A stretch of 64,000 nt of DNA. Origin: Gaiellasilicea sp963794385 (GTDB taxonomy: Bacteria > Actinomycetota > Thermoleophilia > Gaiellales > Gaiellaceae). The number at the start of each line of letters is the position of its first letter. The first letter of the stretch is position 1. This document shows positions 8,003 to 15,599 of the stretch, in pieces. A model generated the notes under the pieces. It did no database searches. It saw nothing but the letters and a program-made list of their open reading frames with translations, and had not been told where the DNA came from. The translations under genes were made by a program, and so were the position numbers. The stretch spans positions 127,599 through 191,598 of the forward strand of contig CAWCDT010000011.1 of NCBI GenBank assembly GCA_963794385.1. Direction: 5' to 3'.

Positions 8003-8535
8003 ATGCCTGGCCCGACATCCTGGTCGACCACGCGGCGAGCGAGCTGACCGCGCGCCGCCTGATCGCACAGCTCCGCGCCTGCGAGACAGCTGCGCTCGCC
8101 TTCTGCCGGCTGCTCGAGCGCTGGGGGAGGGGGGAGGCGCGACCCGCGACCGCGGGCGGCCGCGAGGCGGCGCTGCGTCACGCCGCCGACCGCGTCGAGA
8201 CGGCGCTGGCCGGGCTGGAGGCGCCACTCGGCCGCTATCTGCTCGAGCTCGAGGCCGACCAGGCCGAGGGCCGCTCCTGGTACTCCGGCCCTGGTGCGGG
8301 GGAGCTTGTCGAGTGGAAGCCCGTGCTCATCCGCGCCGGCGTGCACGCCTCACCCGACCGCGTCACCGCCGTGTATCTCGAGCTCGCCGTGCTCGTGCGC
8401 GCGCTGCAGAGCCTTTCCGACTCCGCGCGCATCGACGCCCCTCTGGACGCCTCGTCGCTCTGGGCGGGGCTGTTCGACCTCCGCGACACGCTGCTCGGCT
8501 CAACCGTGGACGACCTCCGCGCGCTTGCCGCCTAG
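7999..8535 (+). CDS. Hypothetical protein, alpha-helical, coupled to rnj
   Basis: The 178-residue protein is not recognised. It is rich in Ala, Leu, Arg and Glu, with long predicted helices (LIAQLRACETAALAFCRLLERW; EAALRHAADRVETALAGL) and a central SWYSGPG turn. It has no signal peptide or membrane segment. ATG 7999 overlaps the rnj stop (ATGA), so it is probably co-translated with RNase J. Its end overlaps the ribokinase start by 11 bases. Coding-strand composition matches the neighbours, so it is probably real. Confidence 0.75.
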   Translation: MNAWPDILVDHAASELTARRLIAQLRACETAALAFCRLLERWGRGEARPATAGGREAALRHAADRVETALAGLEAPLGRYLLELEADQAEGRSWYSGPGAGELVEWKPVLIRAGVHASPDRVTAVYLELAVLVRALQSLSDSARIDAPLDASSLWAGLFDLRDTLLGSTVDDLRALAA

Positions 8536-9334
8536 CGTCACCGTCGTCGGCAGCGTCAACCTCGACCTCGTCGCGCGGGTCGAGCGCCTGCCGCGCGCGG
8601 GGGAGACGGTCACCGGCGCGACGTTCGCGCGCGTGCCCGGGGGGAAGGGCGCGAACCAGGCCGTCGCCTGCGCGCGCCTGGGTGCAGAGGTGACGCTCGT
8701 CTGTTCGGTCGGGACGGACGTCTTCGCGGACGAGGCGCTCCCGCGGGAGGAGGGTCTGGCGCTCGCCGCCCGCCGTGTCGACGTTCCGACCGGCGTCGCA
8801 CTGATCCTGGTCGATGCGAGCGGCGAGAACCAGATCGCGGTGGCGCCGGGCGCGAACGCCGAGCTCGACGCAGTCGAGCTCGAGCCGAGCGACGCGGTGC
8901 TCGCCCAGCTCGAGATCCCCGACGAGGCCGTGCGGAGCGCCTGGGAGCAGGCGACCGGGCTCTTCTGCCTCAACGCCGCGCCTGCACGTCCAATCGATGT
9001 CGACGCCGACCTCACCGTCGTCAACCGCTACGAGCTCGACGTGCTGCGCCGCCGCGACGGCCTCGTCGCGGTCACCCTCGGCGCAGAGGGCGCGGTGCTG
9101 CTCGAGGACGGGGAGGAGATCGCACGCGCGGAGCCGCCCGCGGTGACGGCGGTGGACGGGACCGCGGCCGGAGACGCCTTCACCGCCTGCCTGCTCGTCT
9201 CGCTGCTCGAAGAGCGCAAGCACGAGGAGGCCCTGCGACGGGCCTGCGCGGCCGGGGCGATCGCGGCCTCGCGCTTCGGTGCGCAGCCTTCCCTACCGAC
9301 GGCGGCCGAGCTAGACGAGATACTCGCTCCGTGA
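8525..9334 (+). CDS. PfkB-family carbohydrate kinase, ribokinase-like (short)
   Basis: The N-terminal PfkB signature is VVGSVNLDLVARVERLPRAG, with the ribokinase-type PGGKGANQAVACARLGA sugar-binding loop. The C-terminal PfkB signature DGTAAGDAFTA carries the catalytic Asp. This suggests phosphorylation of ribose or a related sugar or nucleoside. It is 269 residues, roughly 30-40 shorter than typical ribokinase, mainly in the central region. TTG 8525 is the only start that keeps the first strand; it overlaps the upstream gene by 11 bases. The downstream nucleoside hydrolase releases ribose, so ribose salvage is a reasonable inference. Confidence 0.85.
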   Translation: MPPSVTVVGSVNLDLVARVERLPRAGETVTGATFARVPGGKGANQAVACARLGAEVTLVCSVGTDVFADEALPREEGLALAARRVDVPTGVALILVDASGENQIAVAPGANAELDAVELEPSDAVLAQLEIPDEAVRSAWEQATGLFCLNAAPARPIDVDADLTVVNRYELDVLRRRDGLVAVTLGAEGAVLLEDGEEIARAEPPAVTAVDGTAAGDAFTACLLVSLLEERKHEEALRRACAAGAIAASRFGAQPSLPTAAELDEILAP

Positions 9335-10236
9335 CCAGGCTCATCATCGACTGCGATCCCGGCCACGACGACGCGATCGCGCTCCTGCTCGCGCTCGCGA
9401 GCCCCGAGGTCGAGCTCGTCGGCGTCACCACCGTGCACGGGAACCAGACGCTCCCCAAGACGACCGACAACGCGCTCAAGGTGCTCGCGCTCGTGGGGCG
9501 CGAAGACGTGCCGGTCGCAGCCGGCGCCGACCGGCCGCTCGTTCGCGAGCTCCACGTCGCGGCGCACGTCCACGGCGAGAGCGGCCTCGACGGACCGGAG
9601 CTTCCCCAGCGGGCCTCCGAGCCCGTCGCCAAGGACGCCGTCGACTTCCTCGTCGAGCACGTGACGCCGGAGACAACGCTCGTCCCGCTCGGGCCGCTCA
9701 CCAACGTCGCGCAGGCGCTCGAGCGGGGGATCGAGCCGGCGCGGATCGTGTTGATGGGAGGCGCGATCGCCGAGGGGAACATGACGCCCGCCGCGGAGTT
9801 CAACATCTGGGCAGATCCGGAGGCCGCCCAGCGCGTTTTCCGCGCCGGAGTCGACGTCACGATGATCGGGCTCGACGTCACCCATCGCGCGCTCCTGACG
9901 CCCGCATGGGCCGAGCGCTTCCGCGAGGCCGGCCGTGTCGGCACCTTCGTCGCCGACCTGGTCGACTTCTACAAGCGCTACCACCAGCGTACGTACGGCT
10001 GGGACGGCGCGCCGATCCACGACGCGGTCGCGCTCGCACACGCGTTCAACCCCGGGATCGTCCAGACCGAGCACGTCAACGTCGAGGTCGAGCTCGAGTC
10101 CGAGCTCAACCGGGGGCGGACGGTCGTCGACCGCTGGCGCCGGACCGACCGGGCCCCGAACGCGCACGTCGGCGTGTCCGTCGATGCCGAGGCGTTCTTC
10201 GAGCTCCTGCTCGCCCGGATCGCCACGCTCCGCTGA
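9331..10236 (+). CDS. Inosine/uridine-preferring nucleoside hydrolase
   Basis: Nucleoside hydrolases split ribonucleosides into base and ribose. The diagnostic N-terminal calcium site DCDPGHDDA is at residues 7-15. Further family motifs are THGNQ (as TTVHGNQT), PLTNVA, LMGGA and EFNIWADPEAA, followed by the C-terminal HDAVALAHA. Length (301) is normal. GTG 9331 overlaps the ribokinase stop (GTGA). With the ribokinase, the BMP-ABC transporter at 13-19.6 kb and apt at 46.5 kb it suggests nucleoside scavenging. Confidence 0.94.
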   Translation: MTRLIIDCDPGHDDAIALLLALASPEVELVGVTTVHGNQTLPKTTDNALKVLALVGREDVPVAAGADRPLVRELHVAAHVHGESGLDGPELPQRASEPVAKDAVDFLVEHVTPETTLVPLGPLTNVAQALERGIEPARIVLMGGAIAEGNMTPAAEFNIWADPEAAQRVFRAGVDVTMIGLDVTHRALLTPAWAERFREAGRVGTFVADLVDFYKRYHQRTYGWDGAPIHDAVALAHAFNPGIVQTEHVNVEVELESELNRGRTVVDRWRRTDRAPNAHVGVSVDAEAFFELLLARIATLR

Positions 10237-10391
10237 TGCCGCCCGGGCTCGCCCGCCTGGCGGTCGCGGCAGTCGGCGCGCTCGCCCTTGCACTCGGCCT
10301 CGTCGCGCTCCTCAACGGGCGGTGGGCCGGCGCGCTGATCGCGCTCGGCGGAGCAGCGCTGCTCGCGTGGAGCCGTAGAGTGCGCGCGTGA
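10236..10391 (+). CDS. Small two-helix membrane protein (51 aa)
   Basis: A short frame starts at an ATG overlapping the nucleoside hydrolase stop (TGATG) and ends at a TGA overlapping the ppa start (GTGA). It encodes 51 residues with two hydrophobic stretches (LAVAAVGALALALGLVALL and ALIALGGAALLAW) and a basic end. Exact fitting between two real genes supports it, although such hydrophobic frames arise easily in GC-rich DNA. Function unknown. Confidence 0.5.
   Translation: MPPGLARLAVAAVGALALALGLVALLNGRWAGALIALGGAALLAWSRRVRA
10376..10381 (+). promoter_or_regulatory. Putative -10 element of a leaderless ppa transcript
   Basis: TAGAGT lies 6 nt before GTG 10388, inside the end of the small membrane-protein gene. 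Confidence 0.5.
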
Positions 10392-10870
10392 GCGAAAGCG
10401 ACGTCGTCGTGTTCGTGGAGGTCCCGTCCGGGTCGCGGAACAAGTACGAGCGAGACGCGGAGACGGGCCACATCATGCTCGACCGACGGCTCTTCACCTC
10501 GATGAGCTATCCGGCCGACTACGGCTTCATCGAAGGCACGCTGGGCGAGGACGGCGATCCGCTGGACGCGCTCTGCCTCGTCGGCGAGCCGACCTTCCCC
10601 GGCTGTCGCATCCGCGCCCGCGTCGTCGGCGTCTTCCACATGACCGACGAGAAGGGGCCGGACGAGAAAGTGATCTGCGTGCCCCTGAAGGACACGGCCT
10701 GGATGCGCGTCCACGACATCCACGACATCCCGCCGGAATTCCGCGACGAGATCGAGCACTTCTTCCAGGTCTACAAGGACCTCGAGGAGAAGAAGGTGGA
10801 GACTCGCGGCTACGGCAACCGGGAAGAGGCGTCGCGGATCGTCGAAGAAGCGAGGGACCGAGCCAGGTAG
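10388..10870 (+). CDS. ppa: Inorganic pyrophosphatase, family I
   Basis: The enzyme hydrolyses pyrophosphate to phosphate and so drives biosynthetic reactions. The signature DGDPLD holds the metal-binding aspartates (about D55, D57, D60). Conserved surroundings include NKYE, YPADYGFIEGTL and the C-terminal HFFQVYKDLE. The 160-residue length is typical of bacterial family I enzymes. The GTG start overlaps the preceding small gene by four bases and follows a -10 hexamer by 6 nt. Confidence 0.96.
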   Translation: MSESDVVVFVEVPSGSRNKYERDAETGHIMLDRRLFTSMSYPADYGFIEGTLGEDGDPLDALCLVGEPTFPGCRIRARVVGVFHMTDEKGPDEKVICVPLKDTAWMRVHDIHDIPPEFRDEIEHFFQVYKDLEEKKVETRGYGNREEASRIVEEARDRAR

Positions 10871-10901
10871 GAGGGGACGAGGCGGCGTCGAACGGCGTCG
10901 C

Positions 10902-13085
10902 ATGGGTGCCGGGAAGAAGAAGCGGCCGCTCCGGCCGCGCACGCCCTCGCGCGTCAGGAAGCGGACGCGCAAGACGCGACGGCGCGCATCCCACGAGCAT
11001 CCCGAGCTGCTCGGGCTGACGCTCGTGGCGTCGGGGCTCTTCCTGGCCACGCTCCTCTACCTCGGCTGGGAGGGTGGGATCGTCGGCGAGAAGATCGATG
11101 CTGGGCTGCGCGACGCCGTCGGCTCGGCGGCGTATGCGGCGCCACTCGCGCTCATCGTCGTCGGCGGGCTGCTGCTCCTCCGCAGCGGGCTTCTCGAGGT
11201 ACACCCCTTCCGCACCGGCCTCGCCGTGACCGTCCTCGGCCTGATGGTCACGCTGGGCTCGAGCCACGGCGGGTTCGTCGGCGAGGTGCTGGGTGGCGGT
11301 GTCGCACGGCTCATGGGCGGCACGGGTGCATTCCTCGTCGGCTTGACCCTGCTGCTCGCTGGGGTGCTGCTGCTCTCGGGCGCCTCGTACGGCGCCCTGC
11401 TTCGCCGCTCGGGGCACGCGGTGCGCCGCGCGCACGGGGCCGCCCGCCGGCGCGGCGCAGGACGGGAGCAGGCCGCCGACCGCAGCTTTGCCTCCGGACC
11501 GCCGGCCGCGCTCGTGCACGAGCCGCCCGTCGACGTCGTCCACGACTACCCCGACGTCGTCTCGGAGGGCCTGTCCGAGCCGCCGCCCCTCCTCCTCGCC
11601 GAGCAGTCGACCGAGGAGCAGGCGTCTCTCTTCGAAGTCCCGCCACGATCCCAAGGCGAGTATGTGCTCCCGGACCGGAGCGTGCTGAAGTCGTCGCCGG
11701 CGGTAGCGGCGGACACACGACAGAGCGACCGGCGCATCGCAGACACGCTCGTGGAGGCGCTCGCGCACTTCGGAGTGGAGGCGACGATCGTCGGCCAGAT
11801 CGCAGGCCCGCGCGTCACGCGCTACGAGCTCCAGCTCGCCCCGGGGACGAAGGTGTCGAAGGTCGCCGCGCTCAAGGACGACCTCTCCTACGCCCTCGCG
11901 ACGACCGAGATCCGCATCCTTGCTCCGATTCCGGGCAAGCAGGCGGTCGGCGTCGAGGTGCCGAACGTGGCGCCGAGGATCGTCACCCTCGGCGACATCT
12001 ACGACGACCTCCCGTCGAGCGCGAGCCCGCTCGCCGTCTGGCTCGGCAAGGACATCGCCGGGAACGCCGTCTGGGCCGACCTGGCGCGGATGCCGCACAT
12101 CCTGATCGCGGGCACGACCGGCTCGGGCAAGTCCGGCTGCATCAACACGGTCCTGACCTCGATCCTGCTCCGCTCCACCCCGGACGAGGTGCGGATGATC
12201 CTGATCGACCCGAAGCGGATCGAGCTCAGCTACTACGAGTCGATCCCGCACCTGCTCACCCCGGTCGTGTCGAGCCCGAAGGAGGCGAGCGCCGTCCTGA
12301 CGAACGTCGTCGCCGAGATGGAGCGCCGCTACGAGCGCCTCTCGCTCGTCCGCGCCCGCAACCTGCCCGAGGCGAACCGGGCCCTCCGCGCACGTGGGGA
12401 GGACCAACTCCCGTACCTGCTCGTCGTGATCGACGAGCTCGCCGACCTGATGATGATCAGCCCGCAGGCGGTCGAGGACGCCGTCATCCGTCTCGCGCAG
12501 AAGTCGCGTGCCGTCGGTATCCACCTCGTGCTCGCGACGCAGCGCCCCTCGGTGGATGTGATCACCGGGATGATCAAGGCGAACGTGCCCAGCCGGATCG
12601 CGTTCGCTGTCTCGAGCCAGACCGACTCGCGCGTGATCCTCGACACGGCCGGCGCCGAGAGCCTGCTCGGCCAGGGCGACATGCTCTTCAAGCCGCTCGG
12701 CACCTCGCGGCTGCAGCGCGTCCAGGGCGCCTACGTCACCGAGGAGGAGGTGACGCTCGTCGTCGAGCAGTGCCGCCACCAACGCGAGCAGGAGCTCGAC
12801 GAGACGCTGCTCGAGCTTCCCGAGGGCGCGCTCGTGGACGCCGACGAGCACGACGGAGACTTCGATCCGGACGAGGACCCGCTGCTCGACAAGGCGATCG
12901 AGATCGTCGTGCAGACGCAGACGGCCTCCGTCAGCCTGCTGCAGCGGCGGCTCCGGGTCGGCTACACGCGCGCCGGAAGGCTGATCGACATGCTCGAGCG
13001 GCGCGGGATCATCTCCGGCTACGAGGGCTCGAAACCGAGGCGCGTCCTCGTCGAGGAAACAGCGGTCGCGCAGTACGACTCCTGA
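10902..13085 (+). CDS. ftsK: DNA translocase FtsK/SpoIIIE
   Basis: FtsK pumps chromosomal DNA through the division septum. A basic N-terminus (KKKRPLRPRTPSRVRKRTRK) precedes about four membrane segments within residues 40-170. A shorter linker follows than in E. coli. The motor has the FtsK beta fold (VGVEVPN), a Walker A GTTGSGKSG near residue 404, a Walker B LLVVIDELADLMM near 507, and the conserved KSRAVGIHLVLATQRPSVDVITG. The last ~70 residues form a winged-helix gamma domain (LLQRRLRVGYTRAGRLIDMLE). Length 727 is normal for Gram-positive forms. The start ATG is 31 bases after ppa. Confidence 0.96.
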   Translation: MGAGKKKRPLRPRTPSRVRKRTRKTRRRASHEHPELLGLTLVASGLFLATLLYLGWEGGIVGEKIDAGLRDAVGSAAYAAPLALIVVGGLLLLRSGLLEVHPFRTGLAVTVLGLMVTLGSSHGGFVGEVLGGGVARLMGGTGAFLVGLTLLLAGVLLLSGASYGALLRRSGHAVRRAHGAARRRGAGREQAADRSFASGPPAALVHEPPVDVVHDYPDVVSEGLSEPPPLLLAEQSTEEQASLFEVPPRSQGEYVLPDRSVLKSSPAVAADTRQSDRRIADTLVEALAHFGVEATIVGQIAGPRVTRYELQLAPGTKVSKVAALKDDLSYALATTEIRILAPIPGKQAVGVEVPNVAPRIVTLGDIYDDLPSSASPLAVWLGKDIAGNAVWADLARMPHILIAGTTGSGKSGCINTVLTSILLRSTPDEVRMILIDPKRIELSYYESIPHLLTPVVSSPKEASAVLTNVVAEMERRYERLSLVRARNLPEANRALRARGEDQLPYLLVVIDELADLMMISPQAVEDAVIRLAQKSRAVGIHLVLATQRPSVDVITGMIKANVPSRIAFAVSSQTDSRVILDTAGAESLLGQGDMLFKPLGTSRLQRVQGAYVTEEEVTLVVEQCRHQREQELDETLLELPEGALVDADEHDGDFDPDEDPLLDKAIEIVVQTQTASVSLLQRRLRVGYTRAGRLIDMLERRGIISGYEGSKPRRVLVEETAVAQYDS

Positions 13086-13361
13086 GAGAACCAGCCTCGC
13101 CGCCGTTCCCGGCGCGTCGCTGGCAAGCGGCGGAGGGCGGGACAGTGCTCTGCACGGCCCGCCCGACAGAGCGCAGTCCAGCGGCGCGAGCGTGCCGCGG
13201 AGCCCGGGCTCCGCCCGGGTGGAGCGGCGCGCGGCCGGGGGCGGCGGCGCGAGCTCGAGCGGTTCGTCACGACCAGTTCGTAAAGACTTTCCTTTTCCGC
13301 CAACTTAGGGTGTAATCAGGAGTCGAAGCTCTGCGGTGGTTGTGATTTCTAAGGAGGGTAA
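13086..13361 (+). promoter_or_regulatory. Intergenic leader and control region before the BMP genes
   Basis: This 276-base gap holds GC-rich inverted repeats (CCCGGG pairs at 13203-13208 and 13214-13219) that may end ftsK transcription. A less GC-rich part follows from about 13260. TAGGGT at 13306-13311 is a candidate -10. The strongest Shine-Dalgarno of the window, AAGGAGGG, is at 13351-13358, four bases before GTG 13362. No known riboswitch fold was recognised. Confidence 0.5.
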
Positions 13362-14417
13362 GTGAACGGACGTAAGCTCATGCCGCTCGTGGCGGCGGCG
13401 CTCGTCGCGGTCCTGACGCTGGCGCTCGGCGCCGGCACGGGATCCGCGAAGACGGACGCCAAGGCCGCACCTGCGGCGTACAAGGTCGCACTTGTGACCG
13501 ACACCGGCGGTCTCGACGACCGCTCGTTCAACTTCCTGGCGAACAAGGGTCTCCAGGACGCGAAGAAGAAGTTCGGAATCACGGGACGCGTGTTCATCTC
13601 GAAGTCAAACTCGGACTACGTGCCGAACCTGTCGACGGCCGCCCGCCAGGGCTACAACCTCGTGATCTCGGTCGGCTTCCTGATGGGTGACGCCACGGCT
13701 GCCGTGGCGAGGCGCTTCCCGAGCACGAAGTTCGCGATCATCGACTTCCCGGCTGCCGATCTCAAAGGCAAGCCCAAGAACGTGCGCGGCCTGCTCTTCA
13801 AGGAGCAGGAGGCCGGCTATCTCGTCGGCTATCTCGCCGGTCTGCAGTCGAAGAACGTCCCGAACAGCTCGGGCGTGATCGCCGCGGTCGGCGGGCTGAA
13901 GATCCCGCCGGTCGACCGGTTCCTCGGCGGCTACTACGAAGGTGCGAAGAAGGCGTATCCGCAGGTCAAGGTCGAGCACAGCTACTCCCAGGACTTCAAC
14001 GACCAGGCGAAATGCAAGGAGCTGGCGCTGAATCACATCGCCAACGGCGCCACGGTCATCTTCCAGGTCGCCGGCGGATGCGGCCTCGGCGCCCTCAGCG
14101 CGGCGAAGGAGAAGAACGTCTTCGGCCTCGGCGTGGACGCCGACCAGTGGTATCTCGGCAACCACGTGCTCTCGAGCGCGACGAAGAAGGTCGACGTCGC
14201 GGTGTACAGCACGATCGAGCAGGCGCGCAAGTCCGGCGCGGCGTTCCGCGGCGGCGTCAACGCGACGTTCTCGGTCAAGAACGGCGGCGTCGGCTACGGC
14301 AGGCTCTCCACGCGGGTTCAGCCCTCGTGGCGCCGGGCTCTTCTGGGCGTCCGGGCGCAGATCGCGACCGGCAAGATCAAGGTCACCCAGACGGCTCCGC
14401 CGCCCATCACGGGCTAG
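13362..14417 (+). CDS. BMP-family nucleoside-binding protein (secreted, no lipobox)
   Basis: BMP (PnrA/TmpC-like) proteins are the solute-binding components of nucleoside ABC importers. A signal peptide covers about residues 1-29 (LVAAALVAVLTLALGAGTGSA) without a lipobox cysteine. The mature protein has the family motifs TDTGGLDDRSFN, SDYVPNL, FLFKEQEAGYLVGYLAG (as LLFKEQEAGYLVGYLAG), IPPVDRF and QVAGGCGLGALSA. It is closely related to the next gene, which does have a lipobox, so the two arose by tandem duplication. Without an anchor this copy may be retained by another means or released. The strong upstream ribosome site suggests high expression. Confidence 0.92.
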   Translation: MNGRKLMPLVAAALVAVLTLALGAGTGSAKTDAKAAPAAYKVALVTDTGGLDDRSFNFLANKGLQDAKKKFGITGRVFISKSNSDYVPNLSTAARQGYNLVISVGFLMGDATAAVARRFPSTKFAIIDFPAADLKGKPKNVRGLLFKEQEAGYLVGYLAGLQSKNVPNSSGVIAAVGGLKIPPVDRFLGGYYEGAKKAYPQVKVEHSYSQDFNDQAKCKELALNHIANGATVIFQVAGGCGLGALSAAKEKNVFGLGVDADQWYLGNHVLSSATKKVDVAVYSTIEQARKSGAAFRGGVNATFSVKNGGVGYGRLSTRVQPSWRRALLGVRAQIATGKIKVTQTAPPPITG

Positions 14418-14427
14418 CGGTTCCTTG

Positions 14428-14464
14428 CCGGAAGGGGCGGGGTTTGGAAACCCGCCCCTTCCGG
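14428..14464 (+). terminator. Strong hairpin between the two BMP genes
   Basis: A 14-bp perfect stem (CCGGAAGGGGCGGG with its complement at 14451-14464) encloses a 9-base loop. It lies 11 bases after the first BMP stop and ends 12 bases before the second BMP start. There is no T-run. It could partly terminate transcription, so that the first gene is expressed more than the rest, or stabilise the upstream mRNA. Confidence 0.7.
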
Positions 14465-14476
14465 TACCACGTCCTC

Positions 14477-15556
14477 ATGAACCGCAGGCCGGGTCTGTGG
14501 CTCCTGCTCGCCGTCGTGGTGGCGCTCCTGGCGCTCGCCGGCTGCGGCAGCGACGATGAGGAGCCGACGGGCGCCGCCACGACCGCCGAGGAGGCCGGTG
14601 GCGCGACCACCGCGGCGCCTGCAGGCGAGGGGATCAGGGTCGGGCTCGTCACGGACATCGGCGGGCTCGACGACCGCTCGTTCAATTTCCTCGCCAACAA
14701 GGGCCTCGAGCAGGCGGAAGCAGAGCTCGGCGTGGACGGCCGGGTCGTCATCTCGCGCGCGAACTCCGACTACGTCCCGAACCTGACGACCCTCGCGCGT
14801 CAGGGGTACGACCTGGTGATCGCGGTCGGCTTCCTGATGGCCGATGCCCTCGACGTGGTCGCCAAGCAGTACCCGGATGTGAACTTCGCGATCATCGACT
14901 TCGCCCAGGAGGAGATGGCGTCGAAGCCGAAGAACGTGCGCGGGCTCCTTTTCAAGGAGCAAGAGGCCGGCTACCTGGTCGGGTACCTCGCCGGCCTGGT
15001 TGTGAAGGAGGCCGGTGGCTCGAACCCGACGGTCAGCTCCGTCGGCGGGCAGAAGATCCCGCCCGTCGACCGTTACATTGCCGGCTTCCAGGCCGGCGCC
15101 GACGCGGCGAATCCGGGCATCGCGACGCTGAACGAGTACTCGCAGGACTTCGTCGACCAGGCGAAGTGCAAGGAGATCGGCCTCGCCCAGATCGCGCGCG
15201 GCTCCAGTGTTGTCTTCCAGGTCGCGGGGCAGTGCGGCCTCGGCGCCCTCTCCGCCGCCAACGAGCGGAACGTCTGGGGGATCGGCGTCGACGCCGACCA
15301 GGGGTACCTGGGCGACCACATCCTCACGAGCGCCCTGAAGAAGGTCGACGTGGCCGTCTTCCAGACGATCCAGGAGGTTGAGGAGGGGTCGTTCTCGGGC
15401 GGGGAGAACAGCGTCTTCGACGTCGCCTCGGGCGGGGTCGGTCTCGGCGAGATCTCCTCCGAGGTCCCGGCCGACCTCGTCTCGCAGGTGAACGACGTCC
15501 AGGACCAGATCGCCGCGGGCGAGGTCACCAACATCCCGGGAACGATCGGCGGCTAG
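14477..15556 (+). CDS. BMP-family nucleoside-binding lipoprotein
   Basis: The N-terminus MNRRPGLWLLLAVVVALL ends in a lipobox LAGC, predicting a lipid-anchored substrate-binding protein; a low-complexity Thr/Ala/Glu linker follows. The core carries the same BMP motifs as the preceding gene (TDIGGLDDRSFN, SDYVPNL, FKEQEAGYLVGYLAG, KIPPVDRY, QCGLGALSAANERNVWGIGVDADQ). It is 359 residues. The ABC ATPase and two permeases follow, so this is presumably the receptor of that nucleoside importer. ATG 14477 was chosen because the signal peptide begins there. Confidence 0.94.
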   Translation: MNRRPGLWLLLAVVVALLALAGCGSDDEEPTGAATTAEEAGGATTAAPAGEGIRVGLVTDIGGLDDRSFNFLANKGLEQAEAELGVDGRVVISRANSDYVPNLTTLARQGYDLVIAVGFLMADALDVVAKQYPDVNFAIIDFAQEEMASKPKNVRGLLFKEQEAGYLVGYLAGLVVKEAGGSNPTVSSVGGQKIPPVDRYIAGFQAGADAANPGIATLNEYSQDFVDQAKCKEIGLAQIARGSSVVFQVAGQCGLGALSAANERNVWGIGVDADQGYLGDHILTSALKKVDVAVFQTIQEVEEGSFSGGENSVFDVASGGVGLGEISSEVPADLVSQVNDVQDQIAAGEVTNIPGTIGG

Positions 15557-15586
15557 TTCAACCTAGGCCCATCCGGGCTCGCGCCG

Positions 15587-15592
15587 TAGAAT
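15587..15592 (+). promoter_or_regulatory. Putative -10 element of a leaderless ABC ATPase transcript
   Basis: TAGAAT lies 7 nt before ATG 15600 in the 43-base gap after the BMP lipoprotein. No Shine-Dalgarno is visible, which suggests a secondary internal promoter of the transporter cluster. Confidence 0.55.
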
Positions 15593-15599
15593 CGCCCGG

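Noticed and set aside
6200..8227. A 675-codon minus-strand open frame opposite RNase J
   Set aside because: It is the antisense shadow of a well-conserved gene, rich in Asp, His, Arg and Val as typical for such shadows, with no recognisable domain.
10106..11050. Minus-strand frames opposite ppa and ftsK
   Set aside because: They mirror conserved plus-strand genes and show typical antisense composition.
13086..13361. Purine riboswitch before the nucleoside transporter
   Set aside because: I could not find the three-helix junction or conserved core bases; only GC-rich repeats and a Shine-Dalgarno are visible.
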